Shown here one piece after another: positions 1-8,562 of a stretch of DNA of 64,000 nt. The stretch is from Oceanospirillales bacterium (GTDB lineage Bacteria; Pseudomonadota; Gammaproteobacteria; Pseudomonadales; Balneatricaceae). The translations under genes were made by a program, and so were the position numbers. A model generated the notes under the pieces. That model did no database searches, was not told where the DNA came from, and saw only the letters and a list, made by a program, of their open reading frames with translations. Each line of letters begins with the position of its first letter. Positions within the stretch are counted from its first letter, which is position 1. Location of the stretch: the NCBI GenBank assembly GCA_018223185.1, contig JAAEYW010000003.1, positions 152,074-216,073 of the forward strand, written 5' to 3'.

Positions 1-197
1 TAATATTGTCAGGACAGCCCGGTGTCGTGTCTGCAGAATAATCATCATCACAAAGGATGGCTATCTGGACCGAAATAGCCGATAGTCTTGCTGATTGTCT
101 GCCGGTCTGAAGTGCAGCATTCGTTTCGATCTTTAACAGCAATAAATTTTCGCGGTGGTATAATCTGCCCATCTTTAGCACGCATTGCGAATAGGTC

Positions 198-1424
198 ATG
201 AAAGAGATCATCCTGCTTAACATTTCCGGCCGGGATAAGCCGGGAGTTACCTCGTCTATCACCAGTATTCTTGCCCGGTTTGATATCGATATTCTCGATA
301 TTGGTCAGGCTGTTATCCATAACACCCTGTCTCTGGGGATTCTGATTGGCGTTCCCGCCAGAGCAGAATCTTCCAGCTTACTGCGGGATGTGCTGTTCAA
401 AGCACATGAGATGGATATGAATATCCGTTTTGAACCGATCACGGAAGATGAATATAACAGCTGGGTGGGTGAGCAGGGTAAGTCCCGTCATATTATCACC
501 CTGCTGGCACGCAAGATCACCGCTGAACATATTGGCAAGGTGACCCAGACCGCTGCCGATCATGGTCTGAATATCGATAACATCAGTCGCCTGTCCGGCC
601 GGGTGTCTGTCGATGCGTCCGCTCAGGAAAGCAATGGTGAAAAGACCCGTGCCTGCGTTGAGTTTTCGGTTCGCGGTGCGCCTGCCGATTCTGCTCAGTT
701 ACGTGAGGAATTTCTGCGTATTGCCAGTGATCTGGACGTAGATATCGCCTTTCAGAAGGACGATATCTATCGCCGTAATCGCCGTCTGGTGGTGTTCGAT
801 ATGGACTCCACTTTAATCGAGGCCGAAGTGATTGACGAACTGGCTAAGGAAGCCGGTGTCGGCGAGCAGGTGGCTGAGATCACTGAGGCGGCGATGCGGG
901 GCGAGATTGACTTCACCGAAAGCTTTGCCCGGCGTATGGCACTGCTGAAAGGTCTGGATGAGTCTGTGCTGGAGCGTATCGCTCACAGTCTGCCATTGAC
1001 TGAGGGCGTCGAGGAACTGGTCTCCAAACTGAAAGCGCTGGGCTTTAAAACTGCCATCCTGTCCGGTGGTTTTAACTATTTTGGCAACCATCTGCAGCAG
1101 AAGATGGGTTTTGATTATGTTTATGCCAATGAGCTTGAGATTGTTGATGGCAAGGTCACCGGTAATGTCACCGGCACTGTTGTCGATGGCAAACGTAAAG
1201 CGGAGTTGTTGCGCGAGATCGCCGCGAAAGAGGGCGTTAGTCTGGAGCAGACTATCGCTGTGGGTGATGGTGCCAATGACCTGCCGATGCTATCCATTGC
1301 GGGTCTGGGGATCGCTTTCAGAGCCAAACCGCTGGTACGTCAAAGCGCCAAGCAGGCGATCTCAACTCTGGGACTGGATGGTATTCTCTACCTGATTGGC
1401 TTCAGAGACCGGGATACGTTATAA
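198..1424 (+). CDS. serB: Phosphoserine phosphatase SerB
   Basis: Last step of serine synthesis, hydrolysing phosphoserine to serine in the cytoplasm. The 408-residue protein has two N-terminal ACT-like regulatory regions (about residues 1-180) and a C-terminal HAD phosphatase domain. HAD motif I is DMDST with nucleophile D201 and D203, motif II lies in the SGGF segment near residue 290, and motif IV is GDGANDLPML with D357. The double-ACT architecture is the type seen in Pseudomonas and relatives and is longer than E. coli SerB. The ATG follows directly on a short leader; no clear partner gene is in the window. A repeat element begins just after its stop codon. Family assignment is firm. Confidence 0.97.
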   Translation: MKEIILLNISGRDKPGVTSSITSILARFDIDILDIGQAVIHNTLSLGILIGVPARAESSSLLRDVLFKAHEMDMNIRFEPITEDEYNSWVGEQGKSRHIITLLARKITAEHIGKVTQTAADHGLNIDNISRLSGRVSVDASAQESNGEKTRACVEFSVRGAPADSAQLREEFLRIASDLDVDIAFQKDDIYRRNRRLVVFDMDSTLIEAEVIDELAKEAGVGEQVAEITEAAMRGEIDFTESFARRMALLKGLDESVLERIAHSLPLTEGVEELVSKLKALGFKTAILSGGFNYFGNHLQQKMGFDYVYANELEIVDGKVTGNVTGTVVDGKRKAELLREIAAKEGVSLEQTIAVGDGANDLPMLSIAGLGIAFRAKPLVRQSAKQAISTLGLDGILYLIGFRDRDTL

Positions 1425-1875
1425 GAGCCGTGGCTAGACGCGGCTTCGCTGCTTGCTCGTTGTTAGTTACTAGAAAAATCAAGAGCTTATAAATCCGCAT
1501 CTGGCAGCGGGTATGAGGCGAGAGTACCCAGCCCAGAAAATGGGGGTAACGTTAACAGGTACCCTCGGCTTATCTGTATGTGTGATATCCCCGTAACAAA
1601 CCACCGTGCGGACATTTGCTACACGGTGGCTTCCACTCTTGATGAAAAAAGTCCGCTTCCAGCACAGGGCAGACATCCTAACAGCACATAGCAAGGGCGA
1701 TTACGCTACCTTTGATACACCAGCATAGCAACGCCAAGAAGGTAAAGTTCCTGAGCTGTCCTGACTACACCCCAAAGTGATACCTGAATATTTACCACCA
1801 ATTTACTACAGTAATAAGGAAAAGATTTAATCGGAAGAGCTTTATTTGAGGCTCATTACAGGGGATGGGGTGCGT
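1425..1875 (+). other. Gene-free stretch with repeat and possible intron remnant
   Basis: No convincing gene. It opens with a repeat (1426-1460) that has a relative at 8515-8555, then holds a hairpin formed by 1601-1608 and 1622-1629 (8-bp perfect arms) which on the minus strand is preceded by AAGC and resembles a degenerate group II intron domain V. A short leftward reading frame over 1479-1694 has no family resemblance that I can see and is left out. Confidence 0.5.
1426..1460 (+). repeat. Post-stop interspersed repeat, copy A
   Basis: Begins two bases after the serB stop codon. Starting AGCCGTGGCTAGACGCGGCT, it matches most positions of the minus-strand sequence that begins at 8555, just downstream of the FimX-like gene. 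Both copies lie in the sense orientation immediately after a stop codon, as REP-like 3'-UTR elements often do. The similarity was read by eye, without a search for further copies. Confidence 0.45.
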
Positions 1876-3027
1876 ATGCTTTCTCTCATGATGCTTGTTA
1901 TGTTTTTAATCCTCTCTTGTTTTGAGCCTGTCCAGGCAGGGAGCTTCAATCCCTCAGTATTTTCAGACGACTATCAAGAAGCACGGGATAAATTCATATC
2001 GGCATCATTTGAATCCGGTGGAAGTATTAAAAGTATTCTGAGTCCAGTCGAGGGTCCTGATGGTAATTCATTGTTCATGGATGTTGCTAGCTGGAAGTTA
2101 TCAAACGCAGAGACCGTCGTTGTGATCGGATCAGCCACTCATGGTGTTGAAGGATTTGCCGGATCAGCTGTCCAGACGGGGTTGTTAAAGGACGGATTGG
2201 CCTCGCGCTTGCCTTCTAATGTAGGAATGGTAATGATTCATGCTATTAACCCCTATGGCTTCGCCTACCTGCGACGCTATGATGAACGTAATATCGATGT
2301 TAACCGTAATTTTCTAGATTATACCCAGCCGCTCCCACGAAATGCAGGTTATGAAGAACTTGCTGAAGTTCTGTCACCTCCCGTATTGTCTATCGGCGAA
2401 ACAGTTCGTACTTACTGGAATTTTATAGGCTATGTGTTTAGCAATGGGAGATCAGGACTTGCTTACGCGATAAGTAGTGGCCAATACACTTACCCGAAAG
2501 GGCTTTTTTATGGAGGCCAGGGTCCATCATGGTCAAATGTCGCTTTCAGACAGATTGTAAAAGAGCTTATCAGTCGTGCAAAAAGGGTGGTATTTATTGA
2601 TGTCCATACTGGTCTGGGGAAATATGGCAAAGCTGTTGTGATCCTCAATGAAAAGCCAGGTTCCGAAGCCTTTCAGCGTGCCAGGCAGTGGTGGGGGGAA
2701 CGGGTTGAGTCTTCAGTTGGACAATCGGTGTCGGCTAATGTCCGAGGGACACTCAAACTGGCTCTGCCCCTTATGCTGCCAAAAGTTGAGGTGACTGCGA
2801 TCAGCATGGAGTTTGGAACATTCAGCCGGCGTAGTGTGTTGATGTCATTAAGAGATGAAAATTGGCTGTTTCACCACCCCGATGAAGGATCGGCAAAAGC
2901 ACTGGAGATCAGGCAGAACTTAAAGCAGCAGTTTTACCCCAATACTTTTGAGTGGAACTCCGCAGTCTGGATTGAAGCCAGTCAGCTTATTGAACAGCTA
3001 CTTACCGAATTACAGGAGCAACGGTAA
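1876..3027 (+). CDS. DUF2817 family M14-like metallopeptidase, exported
   Basis: Predicted zinc carboxypeptidase-like hydrolase of the DUF2817 group. From the ATG at 1876 the protein has 383 residues and starts with a hydrophobic signal peptide (about residues 3-20, ending near VQAG), so export is likely; a TTG at 1846 would add ten residues. The zinc-site pattern HGVEGFAGS is at about residues 89-97 (H89, E92), followed by an INPYGFAYLRR segment, DVNRNF, and a later DVHTGLGKYG that supplies the third histidine. Codon use is more AT-rich than in the neighbours, and it is flanked by decayed sequences, which suggests transfer. Substrate unknown. Confidence 0.8.
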   Translation: MLSLMMLVMFLILSCFEPVQAGSFNPSVFSDDYQEARDKFISASFESGGSIKSILSPVEGPDGNSLFMDVASWKLSNAETVVVIGSATHGVEGFAGSAVQTGLLKDGLASRLPSNVGMVMIHAINPYGFAYLRRYDERNIDVNRNFLDYTQPLPRNAGYEELAEVLSPPVLSIGETVRTYWNFIGYVFSNGRSGLAYAISSGQYTYPKGLFYGGQGPSWSNVAFRQIVKELISRAKRVVFIDVHTGLGKYGKAVVILNEKPGSEAFQRARQWWGERVESSVGQSVSANVRGTLKLALPLMLPKVEVTAISMEFGTFSRRSVLMSLRDENWLFHHPDEGSAKALEIRQNLKQQFYPNTFEWNSAVWIEASQLIEQLLTELQEQR

Positions 3028-3181
3028 GGTCGTTAGCAGAAGCATTAAACAGAAAGCTGCTAAATCCGATAACGTTACATAGCAGGTGTAAATGGTTGTC
3101 TGAGGCACGTTTGTTCCCGCGTAAGGCTGCCAGCATCAGGTAGCTACTCAGCAGAAAGCCGATATTGGTCAGTGCATTGAT
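3002..3181 (-). pseudogene. Remnant of a small membrane protein gene with a lost start codon
   Basis: On the minus strand a 59-codon frame reads as a hydrophobic protein (INALTNIGFLLSSYLMLAAL, then a basic turn and a second hydrophobic stretch) and stops at 3004-3002, inside the 3' end of the DUF2817 gene. A good Shine-Dalgarno GAGGAG (3192-3187) stands five bases before the first codon, but that codon is ATC, not a normal start. Just upstream another frame of about 50 codons ends at a TGA (3193-3191) that touches the same Shine-Dalgarno. I read this as the decayed end of a two-gene operon; use of ATC as a start cannot be excluded. Confidence 0.35.
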
Positions 3182-3430
3182 GGGTTCTCCTCAGAAACTG
3201 GCATCTAGTCGTTCACAGTTCAGGTCGAGCAACAGTTTCCCTTCAGAGTTATAACAGTCGTCAATGATTACAAGGTTAGTATGTATTCTGCTGATACTGG
3301 GAAAATAACTGAGCCTGAGGGGCTGTTCTGAATTCAGGCAAAATGATTAGTATTTTTCCCTCTGCTAGGCTTATACAGTAAATGGCTGTTCGGTTTTGCT
3401 GGACACAGACTGATAGAACAGGGGCAGGCT
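3028..3430. other. Intergenic stretch with decayed coding sequence
   Basis: Apart from the minus-strand remnants (3002-3181 and an upstream fragment ending at 3191) I see no gene here. The right half leads into the promoter area of the LOG-family gene; no clear -35/-10 pair stands out. Confidence 0.4.
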
Positions 3431-4318
3431 ATGTCAGATAACGATGCAGATAAACTACGTCAACAGATATTAGATAGCGCATCATACCGCCGGGCTGATC
3501 GGGACCCTGACTGGATCGACAGTCCGGAAATGAGAGGGATAAGACTGTTTCTGGAGTATGCCAAGCCGCAATTGACGTTATTGCGTGCAAATGTGCGATC
3601 CACAATTGTTCTATTTGGTGGCAGCAGAATTTTAGAGCCTGGGGTCGCCAGAGAGCAACTGGAACAAGCGCAAAAACTGGCTTTAGCCAATCCTGATGAT
3701 CCGCAGCTGGCTGCTCAGGTGAGAGTGGCAGATCGGGTGCTGGCTAAGAGTGGATATTATGACGTGGCCAGAGAGTTTGCCCGTCGGGTCAGCCAACGTT
3801 ATCAGACCGATGACGAACGAGATTTGGTAGTCGTTACAGGAGGTGGCGGCGGCATCATGGAAGCCGGTAACCGTGGCGCTTTCGATGTAGGCGCTAAAAG
3901 TGTAGGCCTGAATATTACCCTGCCTCATGAGCAGGAACCGAATATCTATATCGCGCCTGAGCTTTGTTTCCAGTTTCGTTATTTTGCCCTGCGTAAGATG
4001 CATTTTCTGGCGACGGCGAAGGCGCTGGTCGCTTTCCCTGGTGGTTACGGGACCTTTGATGAGGTGTTTGAGACTCTTTGCCTGATTCAGACTAAGGTGA
4101 TAAAGCCGGTTCCGGTGGTACTGGTGGGAGAGGCATTCTGGCGCAAGGCCTTTGATGTTGATTTCCTGCTGGCAGAAGGGGTTATCGGACCTGAGGATGC
4201 GGCCTTGTTTGGTTATTGTGAGACTGCGGATGATATTGAAGCGTATATTGTTGACTGGTACACGGAACGGCAGATCGATCCGATGCAGGCACCATCTCCG
4301 TACAAGTCCGATATTTGA
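3431..4318 (+). CDS. LOG-family (TIGR00730-type) nucleotide-binding protein
   Basis: A Rossmann-fold protein of the LOG family (long mislabelled lysine decarboxylase), whose characterised members release the base from nucleoside monophosphates, in plants to make active cytokinins. The 295 residues include the glycine-rich phosphate-binding segment GGGGGIMEAGNRGA and the signature PGGYGTFDE at residues 203-211, which holds the catalytic glutamate of the family. It is longer than minimal LOG proteins because of an N-terminal extension of roughly 100 residues. Transcribed alone, convergent with the lipid operon on the other strand. The physiological substrate in bacteria is unclear. Confidence 0.85.
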   Translation: MSDNDADKLRQQILDSASYRRADRDPDWIDSPEMRGIRLFLEYAKPQLTLLRANVRSTIVLFGGSRILEPGVAREQLEQAQKLALANPDDPQLAAQVRVADRVLAKSGYYDVAREFARRVSQRYQTDDERDLVVVTGGGGGIMEAGNRGAFDVGAKSVGLNITLPHEQEPNIYIAPELCFQFRYFALRKMHFLATAKALVAFPGGYGTFDEVFETLCLIQTKVIKPVPVVLVGEAFWRKAFDVDFLLAEGVIGPEDAALFGYCETADDIEAYIVDWYTERQIDPMQAPSPYKSDI

Positions 4319-4356
4319 TTCTATAGTATTGTGAAATGCTTTGGCATAATCGATTT

Positions 4357-5355
4357 TCAGCTGGCAGAGATTAACCTTATCTGGTCAATTATCTTGAATC
4401 GGGCGTCAGGCTGACAGATGAGGGTCGAACCATCGACATTAACCGGAAAGGCCATCCCGTCGCTCTTGCTGATCACCAGCTCCTCCCGGATAGAGAAGGA
4501 TTCAAAGCCCCACTGCTCCGCCTGTTCTTGAATAGATGAGTTCCAGGCCCGGCGAAACTGGCCGGGAAGCTTCAGTATTCCCTGGTCACGAATTGCAAAC
4601 AGGTAAAAGGTACCTGAGCCGAGGGGTGCTTTACCAGCAAAGGGAAGATCCGGCCCCAGATCTCCATTAACAATGATCATTGCCTGAAATTTTCCCTGAC
4701 TTAGTACTTGGTTACCATCCATAATCTTCCATTGTTCGGGCTTGTGAACCAGGTTGTGAAGGACTTTTTCTATAGTGGTCAGGGCTGCACCGACAAAGAA
4801 GGGGCCCAGATCTCCAAACAGCTGGCTCAGAACTCCTTTGTAGTATTTGATAAACCGGTTTTCAGTAAAGTGGGGGATGCGGCCGAAGATACCAGCTCCA
4901 CTGTAACCGACAAAGTGACGTCCTGCAGTGTCATTGTTGCCGCTGGTTATCCTGATTACATCGCAGGGTTGGGTGAAGTCTTGTTCCAGTGAGTTTACAA
5001 AAACTGCGATCGCCTGCTCTATTTCATCGGGCATCCCCAGGGTCTTTCCTATCAGGTCGGCGGAGCCTTTTCGCAGAAAGCCCAGCGTGATTTGCGAAAG
5101 GGGAACACCGCTATCTATACAGCCCTCCAGAACACTGTTAAAGGTGCCAGAACCTCCTGCTGAGATAAGTGTTCTGGCGCCATCCAGTACCAGCTGACGG
5201 GTAATATCCCGAGCCTCAGCATGACTGTCAGCACTTTGCAGGTTTACATGAGACCACCCCCGGCGATTGAACTCGGGCACGATTCGCTCAATCTTTCCCC
5301 AATCGCTGATGGAACCGGATATCGTAGTTGCAATCACGTCTATTTGGTTATGCAT
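4357..5355 (-). CDS. Diacylglycerol/sphingoid-base kinase family protein
   Basis: Lipid kinase-like protein of the DAGK catalytic family, expected to phosphorylate a lipid or polyol substrate with ATP at the membrane. The family's GGDGT motif appears as GGSGT in SAGGSGTFNSVLEG, followed by a GSADLIGKTLGMP segment equivalent to the usual GTxNDFAR region. I choose the ATG at 5355 because AGAGGAG stands eight bases before it; a TTG at 5373 would add six residues. It overlaps the end of the acyltransferase fusion gene by eight bases and is the last gene of a three-gene operon. The Asp-to-Ser change in the nucleotide motif leaves activity uncertain. Confidence 0.75.
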   Translation of the reverse strand: MHNQIDVIATTISGSISDWGKIERIVPEFNRRGWSHVNLQSADSHAEARDITRQLVLDGARTLISAGGSGTFNSVLEGCIDSGVPLSQITLGFLRKGSADLIGKTLGMPDEIEQAIAVFVNSLEQDFTQPCDVIRITSGNNDTAGRHFVGYSGAGIFGRIPHFTENRFIKYYKGVLSQLFGDLGPFFVGAALTTIEKVLHNLVHKPEQWKIMDGNQVLSQGKFQAMIIVNGDLGPDLPFAGKAPLGSGTFYLFAIRDQGILKLPGQFRRAWNSSIQEQAEQWGFESFSIREELVISKSDGMAFPVNVDGSTLICQPDARFKIIDQIRLISAS

Positions 5356-6781
5356 CCAGGGGGCTCCTCTCAAGTTGTTGTTGAATAAATCGGGTTGCCT
5401 GATTGCTGACTTGCTCCATATCCGCAGTGCTAGTAATCACCAGGACTGGAATGCCCAGTTGCTGCTCCATCACTTCACAGACCCGGAGGTATCCATGACG
5501 CATTCTGCTGAGCTTGTCTACGGTTTCATGTGGTTGAACAGGCTCTCCCCGGGATGCAATTCGCTGGCAGCAAAGTTCGGGATCTATATCCAGCATGATA
5601 AGAACGTCCGGCAGGCTCATACCGCGGGGGCGTAATCGCTGTAAATGCCTGAGTTCTGGAAATGAGTTAAAAATTGGATCGTTTTCAGCCAGCTGCTGCC
5701 TGGCACTGAGTAGCTTTATCGCTTTGGCGCATGCCTGCTGGCTGAATGCCTGTTCCCGATACAGGATGGACCACCCCACCAGATTAAGCAGGGGAGAACC
5801 GTCCTGTATAATGTGGTCAGGCCGGTACCAGCGTGCCGCTTCACCGGTTAAGTGATCTCTGAGTAATAGCTCGGCAAGTTTAGGTAATTTGTAGCTTTTC
5901 AGTGATTTGGCTTGCTTGGCATAGCGGCTGATTGTATTACGCAGTGTTTCACTGAACAAGGGACGGATCGCTTGTTCGTTGCCCTGGTGATATAACTCCA
6001 TACGATCACTGATCAGGCATACCTCTCCGTGCCGGGAGAGGTTACGGGATAGGTTGTGACTCAGGCTGCTTTTACCCGAACCGTCGATTCCCATAACAGC
6101 AATAAGCTTTGAGCGTACACCTGTAGGGGGGCGTTGCTGGCGGTCATTTATTTCGGTTTGTGCCATACGGCGAATAAAGTTCTCCAGGGTATCGGTAAAG
6201 CTGTCTGCGGAGCCGATAAATCTATGTGGGGGGCCGATATGAACACTGCAGCATAAAGGCAGTGGCAGCCAGCTCTGCTTAGGTAAAGCTCGTTCGGTGC
6301 CGAACAGATATACCGGTAGCACCGGTATATCTCTAAACTGTTCTGCCATTTTACCGATTCCCCAGTGAAAACGACTGATCTGGCCAGCTTCGCCCCGGCT
6401 ACCCTCGGGGAAAATAATAATGTTATGACCTTTAGCTAGCAGGTTTTCCATTGCCTGTAACGGAGCTGAGCCAGGGTGTTCCCGATCAATCCAGAGGGGA
6501 TTAAACAAGTAATTGACAATGCGGAACAGCAGGGGATGACGAGAGAAATAATCTTTGGCAGCAACAACATGGGTTCTTGGTATGTCGGCATCGGTAATGA
6601 TGTAGTACAGCAGTAGCACATCCAAATGACTGTTATGGTTAGCAGCAATAATATAACGGTCCAGTCCGGCCAGGTTTTCCCAGCCTTCAACCTGAACTGA
6701 TAACAACAGCCGTATTATCGGCCTGAGAAGGAATTTGTGTATCAGGAGTCGCAGGCTTAAATCCTTCATTATTAACGTCAC
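5348..6781 (-). CDS. PlsC acyltransferase fused to a thymidylate-kinase-like domain
   Basis: A two-domain protein of 477 residues. Residues 1-200 form a PlsC-type 1-acylglycerol-3-phosphate acyltransferase: HX4D motif NHNSHLD with H49 and D54, and FPEGSRG at 124-130 for phosphate binding. Residues about 225-470 form a P-loop kinase of the thymidylate kinase type, with Walker A GIDGSGKSS at 231-239 and a later DKLSRMRHGYL segment like the TMK arginine helix. The start is GTG 6781, overlapping the previous stop by four bases, or ATG 6769. Its lipid-gene neighbours suggest that the kinase half works on a lipid-linked or head-group substrate, not dTMP; that is inference. Confidence 0.8.
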   Translation of the reverse strand: MTLIMKDLSLRLLIHKFLLRPIIRLLLSVQVEGWENLAGLDRYIIAANHNSHLDVLLLYYIITDADIPRTHVVAAKDYFSRHPLLFRIVNYLFNPLWIDREHPGSAPLQAMENLLAKGHNIIIFPEGSRGEAGQISRFHWGIGKMAEQFRDIPVLPVYLFGTERALPKQSWLPLPLCCSVHIGPPHRFIGSADSFTDTLENFIRRMAQTEINDRQQRPPTGVRSKLIAVMGIDGSGKSSLSHNLSRNLSRHGEVCLISDRMELYHQGNEQAIRPLFSETLRNTISRYAKQAKSLKSYKLPKLAELLLRDHLTGEAARWYRPDHIIQDGSPLLNLVGWSILYREQAFSQQACAKAIKLLSARQQLAENDPIFNSFPELRHLQRLRPRGMSLPDVLIMLDIDPELCCQRIASRGEPVQPHETVDKLSRMRHGYLRVCEVMEQQLGIPVLVITSTADMEQVSNQATRFIQQQLERSPLDA

Positions 6782-7623
6782 CCTTTCAGATAAGTGATGT
6801 AGTGAAGAATCACTGGCGCTGCATACAGGTAGGATTTCAGGGGATCGATCAGTTTCCCCTTACCCGATTGCAGCCTCTGTTTATCGATACCCAGATCCTC
6901 TTCCAGGTACCAAAGGGTTCTGCGGCTCAACGCGACCAGCAATGGGGTTGCTGCTCCCAGCAGCAGGGCGTGGATGGTGTTTAGTTCAGTCCAGCCAGAC
7001 AGCGCCAGGGAGATGAGTGCTGTAACAGGGATCAGCATCAGGGTCTTTGTCAGGCTAAAACGTTTATCCCGGCCGACAAAGATAGCAAACAGATCACAGA
7101 TAGTGACATTCAGTATCAGCATGGCCGGCAGCCAGGGCGACAGCCGCGTCAGGTATCCGAGGTGCCCGATACAGTAGCCGAACAGGAACAGTCCGAAATT
7201 GATGGCGCCCAGTGAAAAAATAATCCCCTTGCTGTTGTAGCCGGGTAGGGTGGCCAGAAGCGCTGTGATGAATACGCTATAAACCGGAATGAACAGGATG
7301 AACCCCTGGTACTGACCGGTCATAATCAGCAGACTGGTGATCGGAATAGACAGATAAGCTGCGGCAATAGGCAGTCGGTCTTCAGGCCGGATAGCAATCA
7401 GGGAAAAATATTCCCTGAGCGCCGCCATTGAAAGTAAACAGAGAATCCATATAGCAATCTCAGCTCCGATAAACCGGACTACTATCAGATAGCAAATCAG
7501 AACCCAGAGGCTGGGGAAATAAACATTCAGAGGCTTTTTAAATGGTTTGAATACATTCAGGATGGTTATTACAGAGATAACCAGAAAGACAGCCAACAGC
7601 ACTAAAGCTGATGCAGAGAGCAT
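6778..7623 (-). CDS. CDP-diacylglycerol synthase-like membrane protein
   Basis: A 281-residue polytopic protein with about seven hydrophobic segments. It resembles phosphatidate cytidylyltransferase (CdsA): an ALREYF element near residue 87, a CDLFAIFVGR segment near 178 like the CD-AYFVGR region of CdsA, and a C-terminal GKLIDPLKSYLYAAPV corresponding to the family's GG-DRxDS-AAP end. The signature is incomplete: the usual KR...KD part is not obvious and the second aspartate is replaced by lysine. ATG at 7623 follows AAGGAG at good distance. First gene of the lipid operon; a diverged paralogue of housekeeping CdsA is the likeliest reading. Confidence 0.7.
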   Translation of the reverse strand: MLSASALVLLAVFLVISVITILNVFKPFKKPLNVYFPSLWVLICYLIVVRFIGAEIAIWILCLLSMAALREYFSLIAIRPEDRLPIAAAYLSIPITSLLIMTGQYQGFILFIPVYSVFITALLATLPGYNSKGIIFSLGAINFGLFLFGYCIGHLGYLTRLSPWLPAMLILNVTICDLFAIFVGRDKRFSLTKTLMLIPVTALISLALSGWTELNTIHALLLGAATPLLVALSRRTLWYLEEDLGIDKQRLQSGKGKLIDPLKSYLYAAPVILHYITYLKG

Positions 7624-8562
7624 CTGTAGTCTCCTTTATAGGCGCTTACTACGAGTATAGGCTGAAAGTTGTGATTTGATTAGCGGTCACTTCATATACC
7701 GTTGGTCAGATCTGTATTGTGCAACTCACTGAATTGTAAAGAGCGGTTTCAGTGCCATTTTCAGGCTATGGCCGATCTGTTGCTCAGGGCTTCAGATGCT
7801 GTAGGTTTTTTCGGGAAAAGGTATCTGATTCAGGATTGTTATGGAGGTTACTGAACTGTTCCGGTCTGGTGAACTGATAGTTTTTTTTGGTGAGTACTGC
7901 CTTTAATCTTCGGATTAGCAATGGTTAAATATTATGCAGATATGGCGGATATGTTGGATAATATTGCGACATTTAAGGATGAAAATGCGTTTTTCTTGTT
8001 CTTGGCGAGAGTAACGTTGCTATAAGCCTTTACAGACTTATGGGTTTGGAAATTGGAGTGCTACAAAAATCACATTTTAAATAGTTATCTTGTCTTCATA
8101 GCAATTGAAGAGTGGCCTATAAGTACTTCCGCTTTTAGCACAAAGCGTACGCGATACATTATCTGTAAGTTTGTTTCTTTGCCTCTAAGTGAGGGGGCGC
8201 ATGTATGAGGTAACTCCTCTACTCTTAACCCGGTGTCCGAAAAATCGGGGTAAAACCAATCTGATCTTAGTGGAGAATGCTACGAGTCGGCCTGGCCAAC
8301 AGTTATTCTTCTGAAAAGGCTTATGATTCGGTCACATATTGAAGTCTGCTTATGGCACACAGCAGACCTCAAAAACAGAGAGCTGCTACTGGTCAGCTTG
8401 CGACACAAAGCAGACTCACACCACCTGATTTCTGATGCCCAAAAAAACAACCAGACAGAATCTCCCTGCAGATCGCTTTTTACGCTTTTCCTAGCGAGTC
8501 GCGAAGCGACGTTCGAGCCACTCGCCAGCGGCGAAGCCGCGATCTGGCTACGGCTTTTTCTG
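7624..8562. other. Long gene-poor stretch
   Basis: About 940 bases without a supportable gene. Short frames on both strands over 8280-8646 mirror each other and carry low-complexity serine/arginine-rich translations, so they are treated as spurious. Present are a small CCG/CGG dyad near 8230, a pair of related CAGACC/GTCTGC segments near 8340-8370, and repeat copy B at the right end. The left part must hold the promoter of the leftward lipid operon, but I see no clear consensus. Confidence 0.5.
8515..8555 (-). repeat. Post-stop interspersed repeat, copy B
   Basis: Starts eight bases downstream of the stop codon of the FimX-like gene, in that gene's sense orientation, and resembles the repeat after serB over about 35 bases (AGCCGTAGCCAGATCGCGGC as its first twenty). 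It contains a CGCGGCTTCGCCGCTGGCG core able to fold back, and is followed by a second hairpin GTCGCGAAGCGAC (8498-8510 on the plus strand). Confidence 0.45.

Noticed and set aside
1479-1694. Leftward 71-codon gene between serB and the DUF2817 gene
   Set aside because: No family resemblance or ribosome-binding site; overlaps a hairpin and looks like non-coding debris.
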